DNA from: Anaerolineae bacterium | GTDB taxonomy: Bacteria; Chloroflexota; Anaerolineae; DUEN01 | DNA length: 13,751 nt | Direction: 5' to 3' | Assembly: GCA_021159845.1 (NCBI GenBank) | Contig: JAGHDS010000266.1 | Location: forward strand, 1-13,751 | The notes under the pieces: generated by a model | Seen by the model: only the letters and a program-made list of their open reading frames with translations | What the model was told of the DNA's origin: nothing | Database searches by the model: none | Position numbers and translations under genes: made by a program | Part shown: positions 1-6,562 of the stretch, one piece after another | How positions within the stretch are numbered: position 1 is the first letter of the stretch | How the letters are laid out: each line of letters starts with the position of its first letter

Positions 1-460
1 ATCCCCACGTCAACCGCCCCTTCCCGCACAGATCCGGTGGGCGACTCTTGTATACCTGACTCACCCCTTCTAGCCGCCGGGCATAGGGCTTCTCAAATTG
101 CACCGGATCCACCGCCACCACCAACTCTTCCCCCACCCCAGCCTGCTCAACCACCGTCTGTTGAGCCCGACGATACAAGCTCTTGGTCCACTGCCATGTG
201 GTCACCCGTTCTGTGTGCACCAGCCGATACCCTCGCTTAGCCTGGGACCAGGCTCGCTTTCCCCCACTCACGCTCTTCATCGCCTGCGTAACGCGGGGAC
301 GACGTGCCGTGACCAGCCCTTGCACCAGCGCTACTGCCACCCATTGCAGCCGACGATCCGGAAATATCGCCAACAACGGAGCCGAAAAGGCTTCTGATTC
401 CCCTTGTGCAAATGCCGCCGCTCGTTTCAGCTCCAGTTCAACCTGCGACATACTCCTCAT
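1..460 (-). CDS. DDE transposase, N-terminal part (cut by window edge)
   Basis: An uninterrupted reading frame runs from an ATG at 460 leftward off the window edge, giving 153 residues. A helical N-terminal region is rich in Arg and Lys (R53, R54, R56, K62, K68, R69, K75, R76), as expected for DNA contact. It is followed by VVAVDPVQFEKPYARR at residues 114-129. A hydrophobic strand ending in Asp, then an E-K-P-Y-A block, is typical of the first catalytic Asp (here D118) of IS4-like DDE transposases. The second Asp and the Glu lie outside the window. An AAGGAG ribosome site sits 9 nt before ATG 460; a second in-frame ATG at 451 is possible. The family call rests on the block around D118 only. 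Whether the element is intact cannot be told from here. Confidence 0.65.
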   Translation of the reverse strand, partial: MRSMSQVELELKRAAAFAQGESEAFSAPLLAIFPDRRLQWVAVALVQGLVTARRPRVTQAMKSVSGGKRAWSQAKRGYRLVHTERVTTWQWTKSLYRRAQQTVVEQAGVGEELVVAVDPVQFEKPYARRLEGVSQVYKSRPPDLCGKGRLTWG

Positions 461-952
461 ATGGCCTAGCTCCTTGCTTGGGTGTAAATCAATCCCATCT
501 TATATCAGGAGCAAGGCTCTGTCCTCTCCTCCCCTACGAAATGTGGGTTAATCACCGCACGCGTTCACTCGTTCAGCTTACCCGCCCACCGTTGGGATAA
601 GGATATTGTGCACACTCCCCCAGGTGGGGCGCTTCGAGCACTAAGCGGCTTGATGGATAACCCGAGTGGGACGATAGCGCCGATATTCCTTAGTCAGTGG
701 GATGAAGGTAACTTGCTGTGCGGTAAGTCCGAATAACTGCGCTCAGCGGCGTAAGTCCAGCTCCTCCCAGGTTTGAGAGAAGGAAGTTTGGGGAACAAAG
801 ACCGTCTGCTGCCAAAACACTTGGGACTAAATGCCTGATCGCAAAGAGACACGTGAAACCGAGCTCATCTCTATGGGTTACACCGTGACCCCGGCCCGGT
901 GGTACATGATGGTCTATTTCTGGCATAACCTACTCGTTATATCTCCTGAAAT
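461..952. other. Gene-free stretch upstream of the transposase
   Basis: About 490 nt without a gene I can support. The part next to the transposase should hold the element's terminal inverted repeat, but the matching end is outside the window, so the boundary cannot be placed. A 7-bp inverted repeat (CCTTGCT at 472-478, AGCAAGG at 510-516) is the only local symmetry seen. GTAAGTCC occurs twice within 720-760. Short open frames here have no recognisable domain and no convincing ribosome site. The stretch may be degraded mobile-element DNA, but that is inference. Confidence 0.4.
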
Positions 953-991
953 GCACATACGCCCCGGCCGCTCGCGATGGGGCGTATGTGC
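953..991 (-). terminator. Hairpin downstream of the ANTAR regulator gene
   Basis: A perfect 13-bp stem, GCACATACGCCCC (953-965) and GGGGCGTATGTGC (979-991), with a 13-nt loop. It starts 29 nt past the regulator's stop codon. On the minus strand the tail after the stem is ATTTCAGG, so the U-run is short and termination strength is uncertain. It could also act as a transcript-stabilising 3' hairpin. Confidence 0.5.
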
Positions 992-1020
992 TCCTTGTTC
1001 CTATACTCTCCAGGATGAGA

Positions 1021-1605
1021 TCACCCCTCACCGACTTGATGAGCCAGGATGATAGCCCAGGCAACCTCCTTCATGGGCTTGCGGTTGTTCATGGACATCT
1101 TTTGGATCTTGCGGAATGCTTCCGCTTCGGTCAATCCTTGGCGATCCATAAGAATTCCCTTGGCACGGTCCACGAGCTTACGCGTTTCCAAGGCATCCTG
1201 CAGATCATCCACTTGCTTTTGCATCTCCATAAACTCACGGAAGCGGGCTAGAGCCACCTCGATGGCCGGTGCCAGATCGGTTTCCCGGATTGGCTTGACC
1301 AGGTAGCCAACCACGCCCGCCTCTCGTGCCCGCTGGACTAAATCTTGCTGGCTATAAGCGCTAAGCAGAAGTACAGGAGCGATTCGCTCTTCCGTCAGGA
1401 TTTTGGCTGCCTCGATGCCATCCATGTCAGGCATCTTGATGTCCATGATGACGATATCCGGCCTCAGCTCTCTTGCCAGATTCACCGCGCTTCGCCCGTC
1501 ACCGACTTCACCTACCACCAAATAGCCCAAATTGGTCAGCATTTCTCGCAGGTCCAGCCGGATCAACGACTCATCGTCAGCGATCACGACTCGAATTTTT
1601 CCCAC
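1021..1605 (-). CDS. pdtaR: ANTAR-domain response regulator (PdtaR-like)
   Basis: A 194-residue two-domain protein. Residues 4-120 form a receiver domain: acidic pocket D10/D11, phospho-acceptor D55 in IVIMDIKMPDMDG, switch S82 and K104 in the K-P motif. After a coiled linker (about 121-135), residues 136-186 form an ANTAR domain with the family hallmarks LVDRAKGILMDRQGLTEAEAF and the conserved Ala/Trp at the C-terminal end. ANTAR proteins bind paired hexaloop hairpins in nascent RNA and prevent termination. The start is GTG 1605: the frame is closed by TGA just upstream (1609-1611), and GGGGGTG lies 7 nt before the GTG. The gene lies 147 nt downstream of the PdtaS-like kinase, its likely phosphodonor, and has a candidate promoter of its own. 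The domain call is secure; the pdtaR name rests on architecture and pairing. Confidence 0.93.
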   Translation of the reverse strand: MGKIRVVIADDESLIRLDLREMLTNLGYLVVGEVGDGRSAVNLARELRPDIVIMDIKMPDMDGIEAAKILTEERIAPVLLLSAYSQQDLVQRAREAGVVGYLVKPIRETDLAPAIEVALARFREFMEMQKQVDDLQDALETRKLVDRAKGILMDRQGLTEAEAFRKIQKMSMNNRKPMKEVAWAIILAHQVGEG

Positions 1606-1626
1606 CGTTCATCACCCCCAAACACG

Positions 1627-1655
1627 GTTTTAAAGCATCTGCACCCATCTGTCAA
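1627..1655 (-). promoter_or_regulatory. Candidate promoter for the ANTAR regulator
   Basis: On the minus strand, a perfect TTGACA (1655-1650) is followed 17 nt later by TAAAAC (1632-1627), a 4/6 match to the -10 consensus. Initiation near 1620 would give a leader of about 15 nt that still contains the ribosome site. This suggests the regulator can be expressed separately from the kinase gene. Confidence 0.45.
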
Positions 1656-1752
1656 GATGCCGAGATAGGAGCAAAGGGTCGTCTCTCCCTCCTACCGTGG
1701 GCTATGGACGCTGACTGCAATCGAGTTCCCCCCAACAAGGAATCTCTCAAAG

Positions 1753-3243
1753 CTACGCCACTGGCATCTTGGGGAAGGACATCATAGCGACTACGGTCCC
1801 CTCCTCATTTGCCAGTGAGAAAGTCCCTCGCAAATCATCGTGGACTAGCGTCTGCACGATGTGTAACCCCAGGCTGTTAACTTGCTCCAGCGAAAAGTCA
1901 TCAGGTAGCGGTTGACCGTCATTCGCGATCCGGATGGTGACGTTGTCGGCTATATCCGTGAGCTCAATGATGACGGATCCGATCGTCCCTTCATTGAGCC
2001 CATGCTCCAGAGCATTGAGCAGTAGTTCATTGAAGACCAATGCACAAGCCGTTGCCTGATCTTTATGCAAATAAATGCTCGGTCCGCGCAGTTCAATCCG
2101 CACCTGGCTGTCTGGCCTCAGCACGACCTGCTCTGTCTGACTAACGATGCGCTGGAACACCTCGCGGATGTTGATCTTCTGCTCGCCACTGCGTGAGAGG
2201 AAATCGTGAATGACGGCTACGCTTAGAATCCGGTTAACAGCGTCCTCTAATTGCTCACGCGCCTCCTCTGTCTGGCACCGCCGAATCTGCATACGCAGCA
2301 CTGCAGTGATGTTTTGTAAATTATTTTTCACACGGTGGTGCACCTCCTGCACCATCGCCCGCTGCACGTTGAGCTCCTGCTGTTTACGCCGCGCCTCGGT
2401 CTCGTCGTGAACCAGGATAACCGCACCGGCGAGCCGACGATAGTCTGTGCGCCACGATAGCCGATCGCTGATGATCGTTGGCAACGGCCAGGGCGGGTCA
2501 TAACGGAAGAGCGGGATCACTTGCCGCATCCAATACCGATCCTGCTCCTCACCACGCCACTTCTGGCACAACTCTGTGCGCAAGGCCTCGGCGACTAGTT
2601 CATCGTCCCGTGTTTGCAGTTCTCCCAGCCGCTTGCCGCGCAGATCTTCCAGGTAGCCCAGATGGCGATACAGGTTGGTCGCGATGCCGCTCAAGTAAGT
2701 GATACGGCGCTGAGCATCAGTCAGAACGATCCCATCCCACTCACCAAACGGTTCCAACCTCCGGGCGTCTTGTAGATCGCCACGGGTAGCCATCTGCTGT
2801 AACCAGAAAAGCGCTCGCTGGAACACGCGAGAGCGGCGGCGGTGACGTTCCCGCTCGATCAGGTTCGTCTCGATGCCCAAGGCTGCGATAGTTTGGCCTT
2901 GTGCATTATATACGGGATAGACCTCTTGCACAACAGGAGCGCCCGCCTCCATGACGCGCTGGCGATGTCCCCCCACCCCATCATGTAGAGTGCGTAGGAT
3001 CAAGGGCTCCGCGTTCTGTTTGACCACCTTCCCAAGCAGGTCCTCCGGGTGCAGTGGTGAGATAGAGTGCGGCTTGGCCTGTGCGACCACTATCGCCGAG
3101 TCGTGATCCCTTTGGCAGTACAGCAGAACGTCTGCCCGGCTAACATCCGCTGTGATCGCCAGGCCATCCGCGACCCGCTGTAAAAACAAGGTGTCTAAAT
3201 CACTTAAGCCTGAGCAGCTTTTAATCATCACCGGCATCTTCAT
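1753..3243 (-). CDS. pdtaS: Sensor histidine kinase, HisKA_2 type (PdtaS-like)
   Basis: A 496-residue cytosolic kinase with no membrane segment. Residues about 10-130 match the GAF-like N-terminal domain of PdtaS and about 165-282 form a PAS domain. Residues 297-372 are a HisKA_2 dimerisation domain with the signature VQEVHHRVKNNLQNI; His302/His303 carry the phospho-acceptor. Residues about 395-493 are an HATPase domain with N box FNELLLNALEHG (404-415), G1 box IANDGQP (439-445) and G2 box NSLGLHIV (456-463). The order GAF-PAS-HisKA_2-HATPase and the length (about 500) agree with mycobacterial PdtaS. The partner regulator lies directly downstream. The start is taken at ATG 3243 with GAGGG upstream; ATGs at 3237 and 3228 are alternatives. 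Soluble location suggests sensing of a cytoplasmic ligand, not identifiable here. Confidence 0.92.
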   Translation of the reverse strand: MKMPVMIKSCSGLSDLDTLFLQRVADGLAITADVSRADVLLYCQRDHDSAIVVAQAKPHSISPLHPEDLLGKVVKQNAEPLILRTLHDGVGGHRQRVMEAGAPVVQEVYPVYNAQGQTIAALGIETNLIERERHRRRSRVFQRALFWLQQMATRGDLQDARRLEPFGEWDGIVLTDAQRRITYLSGIATNLYRHLGYLEDLRGKRLGELQTRDDELVAEALRTELCQKWRGEEQDRYWMRQVIPLFRYDPPWPLPTIISDRLSWRTDYRRLAGAVILVHDETEARRKQQELNVQRAMVQEVHHRVKNNLQNITAVLRMQIRRCQTEEAREQLEDAVNRILSVAVIHDFLSRSGEQKINIREVFQRIVSQTEQVVLRPDSQVRIELRGPSIYLHKDQATACALVFNELLLNALEHGLNEGTIGSVIIELTDIADNVTIRIANDGQPLPDDFSLEQVNSLGLHIVQTLVHDDLRGTFSLANEEGTVVAMMSFPKMPVA

Positions 3244-3281
3244 CTCGACGCCCTCAGCCTTGAGTCACCAGAGAGATACAA

Positions 3282-3311
3282 CAAAAGCCGACGGCATAGA
3301 AAGCCATCGGC
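3282..3311 (-). terminator. Intrinsic terminator after tRNA-Pro
   Basis: On the minus strand, a 9-bp stem GCCGATGGC (3311-3303) and GCCGTCGGC (3295-3287), with one G-T wobble and a 7-nt loop, runs straight into TTTTG. It lies 78 nt past the tRNA 3' end and 38 nt before the kinase start, so it should stop tRNA transcripts before pdtaS. Confidence 0.65.
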
Positions 3312-3389
3312 CCGGAGTGGCTAAGGGCGGCATCAAGACCACCCGGTTGCTGGTGCCCGCCCCTACAGCTGATGAAATAGAACACGTCT

Positions 3390-3466
3390 TGGTCGGGGCG
3401 GGCGGATTTGAACCGCCGACCACTTGAACCCCATTCAAGTGCGCTCCCTGGCTGCGCTACGCCCCG
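3390..3466 (-). tRNA. tRNA-Pro (anticodon GGG)
   Basis: A 77-nt cloverleaf including an encoded CCA (complement TGG at 3390-3392). The acceptor stem is CGGGGCG/CGCCCCG (3466-3460 with 3400-3394) with discriminator A at 3393. The T arm reads GGCGGTTCAAATCCGCC. The anticodon stem CTTGA/TCAAG closes the 7-nt loop ATGGGGT with anticodon GGG (3432-3430) and G37, as usual for tRNA-Pro. It reads CCC and CCU codons. It has its own promoter and terminator. Confidence 0.97.
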
Positions 3467-3478
3467 ACAGCCAATCGC

Positions 3479-3507
3479 ATTATATCAAAGAGCATCAGAA
3501 AAGGCAA
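3479..3507 (-). promoter_or_regulatory. Promoter of tRNA-Pro
   Basis: On the minus strand, TTGCCT (3507-3502), a 17-nt spacer and a perfect TATAAT (3484-3479). The expected start near 3472 lies a few nt before the mature tRNA 5' end at 3466. Confidence 0.75.
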
Positions 3508-3746
3508 ATGCCTGTAGGGCTTTTCAATATTCTAGCATTTCCACTATCATCCGCCGTTAAGCCCTGGGATAAGGGCCGCCGAGTACGGGGCACGTGAGGT
3601 TGATTGCCTGGTTGTCGTTGGCTTGATGCGGATAGAGAAGCCCTCTGTTGGACTTTTGAAAAGCCCTAACAGAACAAAGGCATCCCCTACTGGTAGCAAA
3701 TCGTAGACGCGAGTGTTGAAGGGATCACCCAGATGACCCGTGAGAC

Positions 3747-3780
3747 GAGAAACCGGCTTTTCGAGGAAGCCGGGTTTCTC
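3747..3780. repeat. REP-like hairpin
   Basis: GAGAAACCGGCTT (3747-3759) and AAGCCGGGTTTCTC (3767-3780) form a 13-bp stem with one bulged base and a 7-nt loop. No U-tract follows on either strand, so it is not a standard terminator. From general knowledge, palindromes built on GAGAAACC/GGTTTCTC recur as dispersed intergenic repeats in some Chloroflexota and cyanobacteria. Only one copy is present here, so the repeat label is inference. Confidence 0.45.
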
Positions 3781-3983
3781 CTGGGGGCCACCTCGATAGA
3801 CGTCCGAGTCCACCAGCTTGCTCCGATGACGGCCCTCACCGCTCGTATGGGAGCAGGATAAGCCTGAAATGGGCCGTCTTCACTCTTGCGCCCATAACTG
3901 GGCCCTTGCTCCGGCGATGTCCCAACCGCACCGCGCCGAGAGGGATTCCCCTCCACATAAAGTGTGTTCAAGTCTCCCTGCAT

Positions 3984-4004
3984 TGTAAGCCAACTGTAAG
4001 CCAA
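3984..4004 (+). promoter_or_regulatory. Two tandem 11-bp direct repeats upstream of the promoter
   Basis: TGTAAGCCAA occurs at 3984-3993 and again at 3995-4004, so the period is exactly 11 bp. The second copy ends 6 bp before the candidate -35 box at 4011. Direct repeats with an 11-bp period next to -35 are the typical operator layout of PhoB/OmpR-family winged-helix regulators. The regulator is not encoded in this window. Confidence 0.45.
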
Positions 4005-4010
4005 AACGTA

Positions 4011-4039
4011 TTGCATCGCGCACGTCGAGAGTGGATAAT
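4011..4039 (+). promoter_or_regulatory. Candidate promoter of the surface protein gene
   Basis: TTGCAT (4011-4016), 17-nt spacer, GATAAT (4034-4039; 5/6 to consensus). The -35 is weak (3/6), which fits an activator-dependent promoter given the direct repeats immediately upstream. Predicted initiation near 4046 gives an 80-nt leader. Confidence 0.45.
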
Positions 4040-4061
4040 GAGGCCGTGACATACGTGATGA

Positions 4062-4087
4062 CCGGGACTTCCACAGAAACGTCCCGG
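4062..4087 (+). other. Hairpin in the 5' leader of the surface protein gene
   Basis: CCGGGAC (4062-4068) pairs with GTCCCGG (4081-4087) around a 12-nt loop, all inside the predicted untranslated leader and 29 nt before the AGGAGG ribosome site (4117-4122). It leaves the ribosome site free, so a role in mRNA stability or protein binding is more likely than direct translation block. Confidence 0.35.
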
Positions 4088-4128
4088 CCGAAGATCACCC
4101 AAAAAGAAAGATCATTAGGAGGATCAAT

Positions 4129-5796
4129 ATGCGTCGGTTTACACTTACGTTTCGTTTCATAGCAGCACTGGCTTTCGTCGTACTGCTACTATCCCTGTCG
4201 GGAGGCCATGTAGCAGCCTGGGCAGGTGACGGCGGCGATGAAGCCGGAATAGAGCCACAGCCCATGCTGCCAGCAGGCGAGATAACTACAGACACTCCAA
4301 CGGGAAGCTCAATCGCCAGAGCAACGGCGATCGGGAAAGGCGTCTACATCCAGCACCCGGATATCGATGATGGCGAGTTCGTCTATGCCGGGACAATCCT
4401 GGGGACAGTGGACGGCCAACCTGCAAAATTCTACTGCATCGACATTCACCACTTCCTGGCCTTCAACCAGGATTATCGGGATGATGGGAACACACCGGCT
4501 GAAATCACATACATCCTGAACAACTATTACCCGTATGCAACGAGCTCAGGGGCACTGAGTGATGAGAAGCAGGAAGCTACCGCCGTGCAGCTCGCCATCT
4601 GGCACTTCTCCGATGGCATCGACCTCGGCGACCTAGGTCCACACTTCCGTTATTCAAAAAGCGGTACCGATTACGATGCAACGCCCATCAAGAACCGAGC
4701 GCAGGCCATCGTGGATGATGCGACAGCCAACGCAGGGACCACAACTCCTGTGCAAACCCTGGAAATCCAATTCACAAGCCAAGACGAGACCACGGCGACA
4801 TTCATCGTTGTGGCTCGCGACGAGGCAGGGAATGGGGTCTCAGGCATAACGGTTCATCTCAGTGCTACAAATGGCACCTTGAGCGCCACTACGGCCACGA
4901 CCGGAAGCGACGGACAAACGGAGGCTATCACCATCACTCGCGGGCGCTTAGGCGAGAGCTGGGCATGCGATGCCACCATCGTGGCAGAAGCGACGGTTAC
5001 TATCCCTCAAGGCACGCGCTACGTCCATGTGAATTATCCTGATGGAAAGCAAAAGCTCGTGCTAGCAACGCCAACCTGTGGAACCCGACACACGGAACGG
5101 CAGATCGGTTGGTGGGACTTCGGCGACGCGCCGGAGGGCGAACTGGGTGGGATCAATTATTCATATCCTACTACATCACAGAATGACGGCGCCCGCCACT
5201 GCATAATCCCTGGCGTATATCTGGGCAGTGCTGTGGACGTAGATAACGACGGGCACCCCACCGGTGACGCAGATGGTGATGACAACGATGACGCATACAG
5301 CGCCGATTATGATCACTATCCACCTAACGATGAGGATGGGGTGGTATTCCCATCAAATGGGTTGATCCGCGGCCAGGAGAACTGCATCGACGTTACAGCT
5401 TCCGTAGACGGATACCTGAATGCGTGGATCGACTTCAACGGGGATGGGGATTGGAACGATGCCAACGAGCACGTCTTGGCAGATCAACCTCTATCGGCTG
5501 GGACTAACCATATCTGCTTCAGCGTCCCATCCGATGCGACCACAGAGAAGCGGGTATATGCTCGGTTCCGGTTCTCCCAGAACAACCCGATTGGACAGCT
5601 ATCCTACTCTGGCTACTGGTGCAACGGCGAGGTTGAGGACTACTGGGTGGCTGTAGGTACGCCGACGGCTGTCACGCTCTCCTCGCTCTCAGCCAGCGCA
5701 CGACCTGCCCAGCCGTGGGGAGCTGCTGCCGTGGTAGTCATGGGCATCGCCCTGGTAGGCGGCCTCGGCCGCATGATGAAGTCACGCCGGCGCTAA
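4129..5796 (+). CDS. Secreted thioester-domain (TQXA-type) and GEVED-domain surface protein
   Basis: A 555-residue exported protein with strong AGGAGG six nt before ATG. A signal peptide occupies about 1-31 (basic MRRF start, hydrophobic 10-24, A-x-A region near 29-32). Residues about 68-200 resemble a TQXA/thioester domain: Cys103 in KFYCIDIHHF and Gln154 in TAVQLAIWHF are the pair expected to form an internal Cys-Gln thioester, a bond used for covalent attachment to targets. Residues about 205-314 look like a bacterial Ig-like (Big_1/invasin) fold. Residues about 328-508 form a GEVED domain, from WWDFGDAP through Ca-binding-like DVDNDGHPTGDADGDD and WIDFNGDGDWND to GEVEDYWV. A membrane segment (about 530-547) followed by MMKSRRR anchors the C terminus; no LPXTG is present. 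The gene is monocistronic, with its own promoter and terminator. Domain order is read from motifs; the ligand is unknown. Confidence 0.85.
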   Translation: MRRFTLTFRFIAALAFVVLLLSLSGGHVAAWAGDGGDEAGIEPQPMLPAGEITTDTPTGSSIARATAIGKGVYIQHPDIDDGEFVYAGTILGTVDGQPAKFYCIDIHHFLAFNQDYRDDGNTPAEITYILNNYYPYATSSGALSDEKQEATAVQLAIWHFSDGIDLGDLGPHFRYSKSGTDYDATPIKNRAQAIVDDATANAGTTTPVQTLEIQFTSQDETTATFIVVARDEAGNGVSGITVHLSATNGTLSATTATTGSDGQTEAITITRGRLGESWACDATIVAEATVTIPQGTRYVHVNYPDGKQKLVLATPTCGTRHTERQIGWWDFGDAPEGELGGINYSYPTTSQNDGARHCIIPGVYLGSAVDVDNDGHPTGDADGDDNDDAYSADYDHYPPNDEDGVVFPSNGLIRGQENCIDVTASVDGYLNAWIDFNGDGDWNDANEHVLADQPLSAGTNHICFSVPSDATTEKRVYARFRFSQNNPIGQLSYSGYWCNGEVEDYWVAVGTPTAVTLSSLSASARPAQPWGAAAVVVMGIALVGGLGRMMKSRRR

Positions 5797-5827
5797 TCCT
5801 CTAGATCACCCGCAGTCATGAACACAA

Positions 5828-5863
5828 GGAGCCCAGCCCTCTTCGGCTGGGCTCCCTGTTTTT
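5828..5863 (+). terminator. Intrinsic terminator of the surface protein gene
   Basis: An 11-bp GC-rich stem GGAGCCCAGCC (5828-5838) and GGCTGGGCTCC (5845-5855) with a 6-nt loop, followed after CTG by TTTTT (5859-5863). It separates this gene from the convergent minus-strand operon ending at 5868. No T-run is present on the minus-strand side. Confidence 0.9.
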
Positions 5864-5867
5864 CCCC

Positions 5868-6323
5868 CTACCGCAGCCATCCCCATGCGATCAGGAAACC
5901 GAGAAGCGCCCCTACAATCACCTCAAAAGGGGTATGCCCCAGAAACTCGCGTAATCGCTCTTCCGCGACCGGCTGACCACGGTATAGATCCTCGACGATT
6001 CGATTCAGCACCCGGGCCTGGCGTCCCGTTGCCCGGCGGACTCCGGTGGCATCGTACATGACGATGCCCGCCATCACGCATGTGAGCGCGAAAATTGTAG
6101 ACCCCGTGCCCTCTTGGATTCCTATCGTCGTCGCAAGCGCGGTGACGATGGCCGCATGGGAACTAGGCATACCGCCCGCCCGGACGAAGACGCGGAAATC
6201 CAGACGCCGTTGCCGCGCCCAGAAAAGGAGAAACTTAATGATCTGGACCAGCGTGCCGGCGGCAATGGGTACCCACAGGGCGGTGTTATCCCATACCCCC
6301 GATCTGGCAGTCCAAGCGTTCAT
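5868..6323 (-). CDS. DUF212 / divergent PAP2-like membrane protein
   Basis: A 151-residue protein with hydrophobic segments at about 15-35, 57-68, 77-90 and 133-150. Family marks are GGMPSSHAA (50-58), YDATGVRRATGRQA (90-103) and LGHTPFEVIVGALLG (128-142), the pattern of DUF212 (YuiD-like) proteins, distant relatives of PAP2 acid phosphatases. In PAP2 the P-S-S-H motif belongs to the active site, so a membrane phosphatase role is plausible but unproven. ATG 6323 overlaps the xseB stop as ATGA, the usual arrangement for translational coupling. An in-frame TTG at 6335 would add four residues but is less likely. It is the last gene of the lipid kinase-xseA-xseB operon. Confidence 0.88.
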   Translation of the reverse strand: MNAWTARSGVWDNTALWVPIAAGTLVQIIKFLLFWARQRRLDFRVFVRAGGMPSSHAAIVTALATTIGIQEGTGSTIFALTCVMAGIVMYDATGVRRATGRQARVLNRIVEDLYRGQPVAEERLREFLGHTPFEVIVGALLGFLIAWGWLR

Positions 6324-6562
6324 GACGCTTCCCAACCCTCGAACGGCTCCGTCGTCATCCCACCGTCAGGAGCGGGGATAAGCTGCCGCACGCGCAACTC
6401 TGCTTGATCGAGTTGTTCCATGCACAACGTTGCCAATTCCATGCCCCGTTCGTAGAGAGCCAGTGATTCCTCCAGGCTCAATCCACCCTGCTCCAGCCGT
6501 CGGACCGTATCCTCCAGCTGAGCGTAGGCCTCCTCAAAGCTCATCTGTTTCTCATCACTCAT
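6320..6562 (-). CDS. xseB: Exodeoxyribonuclease VII small subunit
   Basis: An 80-residue protein, the normal XseB length. SFEEAYAQLEDTVRRLEQG (8-26), LSLEESLALYERGMEL (28-43) and LDQAELRVRQL (51-61) match the helical-hairpin family pattern. XseB binds the large subunit XseA to form exonuclease VII, which degrades single-stranded DNA to acid-soluble oligonucleotides. The start at ATG 6562 is chosen because AGGAGG lies 6 nt upstream; ATG 6565 is immediately adjacent. The first codons overlap the 3' end of xseA by 8 nt and the stop overlaps the next gene, so the three are translationally linked. Confidence 0.95.
   Translation of the reverse strand: MSDEKQMSFEEAYAQLEDTVRRLEQGGLSLEESLALYERGMELATLCMEQLDQAELRVRQLIPAPDGGMTTEPFEGWEAS

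Larger units (their letters stand above)
3508..4010. other. Intergenic stretch without a supported gene
   Basis: About 500 nt between the tRNA promoter and the promoter of the surface protein gene. Open minus-strand frames at 3547-3813 and 3687-4052 show no recognisable domain, and the first begins by reading through the hairpin at 3747-3780. I see that hairpin and the 11-bp direct repeats at 3984-4004 as the only structured elements. The rest could be decayed coding sequence or a regulatory region. Confidence 0.4.

Noticed and set aside
690..926. Possible group II intron or reverse transcriptase remnant
   Set aside because: I could not find a domain V-like hairpin or any reverse transcriptase motif in any frame.
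831..1052. Plus-strand 73-codon frame upstream of the ANTAR gene
   Set aside because: It runs through the perfect hairpin at 953-991 and into the 3' end of pdtaR, has no clear ribosome site and no family resemblance.
3547..3813. Minus-strand 88-codon open frame in the gap after tRNA-Pro
   Set aside because: It reads through the hairpin at 3747-3780, has no recognisable domain, and overlaps another open frame of equal quality.
3880..4128. Possible riboswitch ahead of the surface protein gene
   Set aside because: No conserved core of a known class (for example c-di-GMP) was recognised, and the predicted transcript leader is only about 80 nt.
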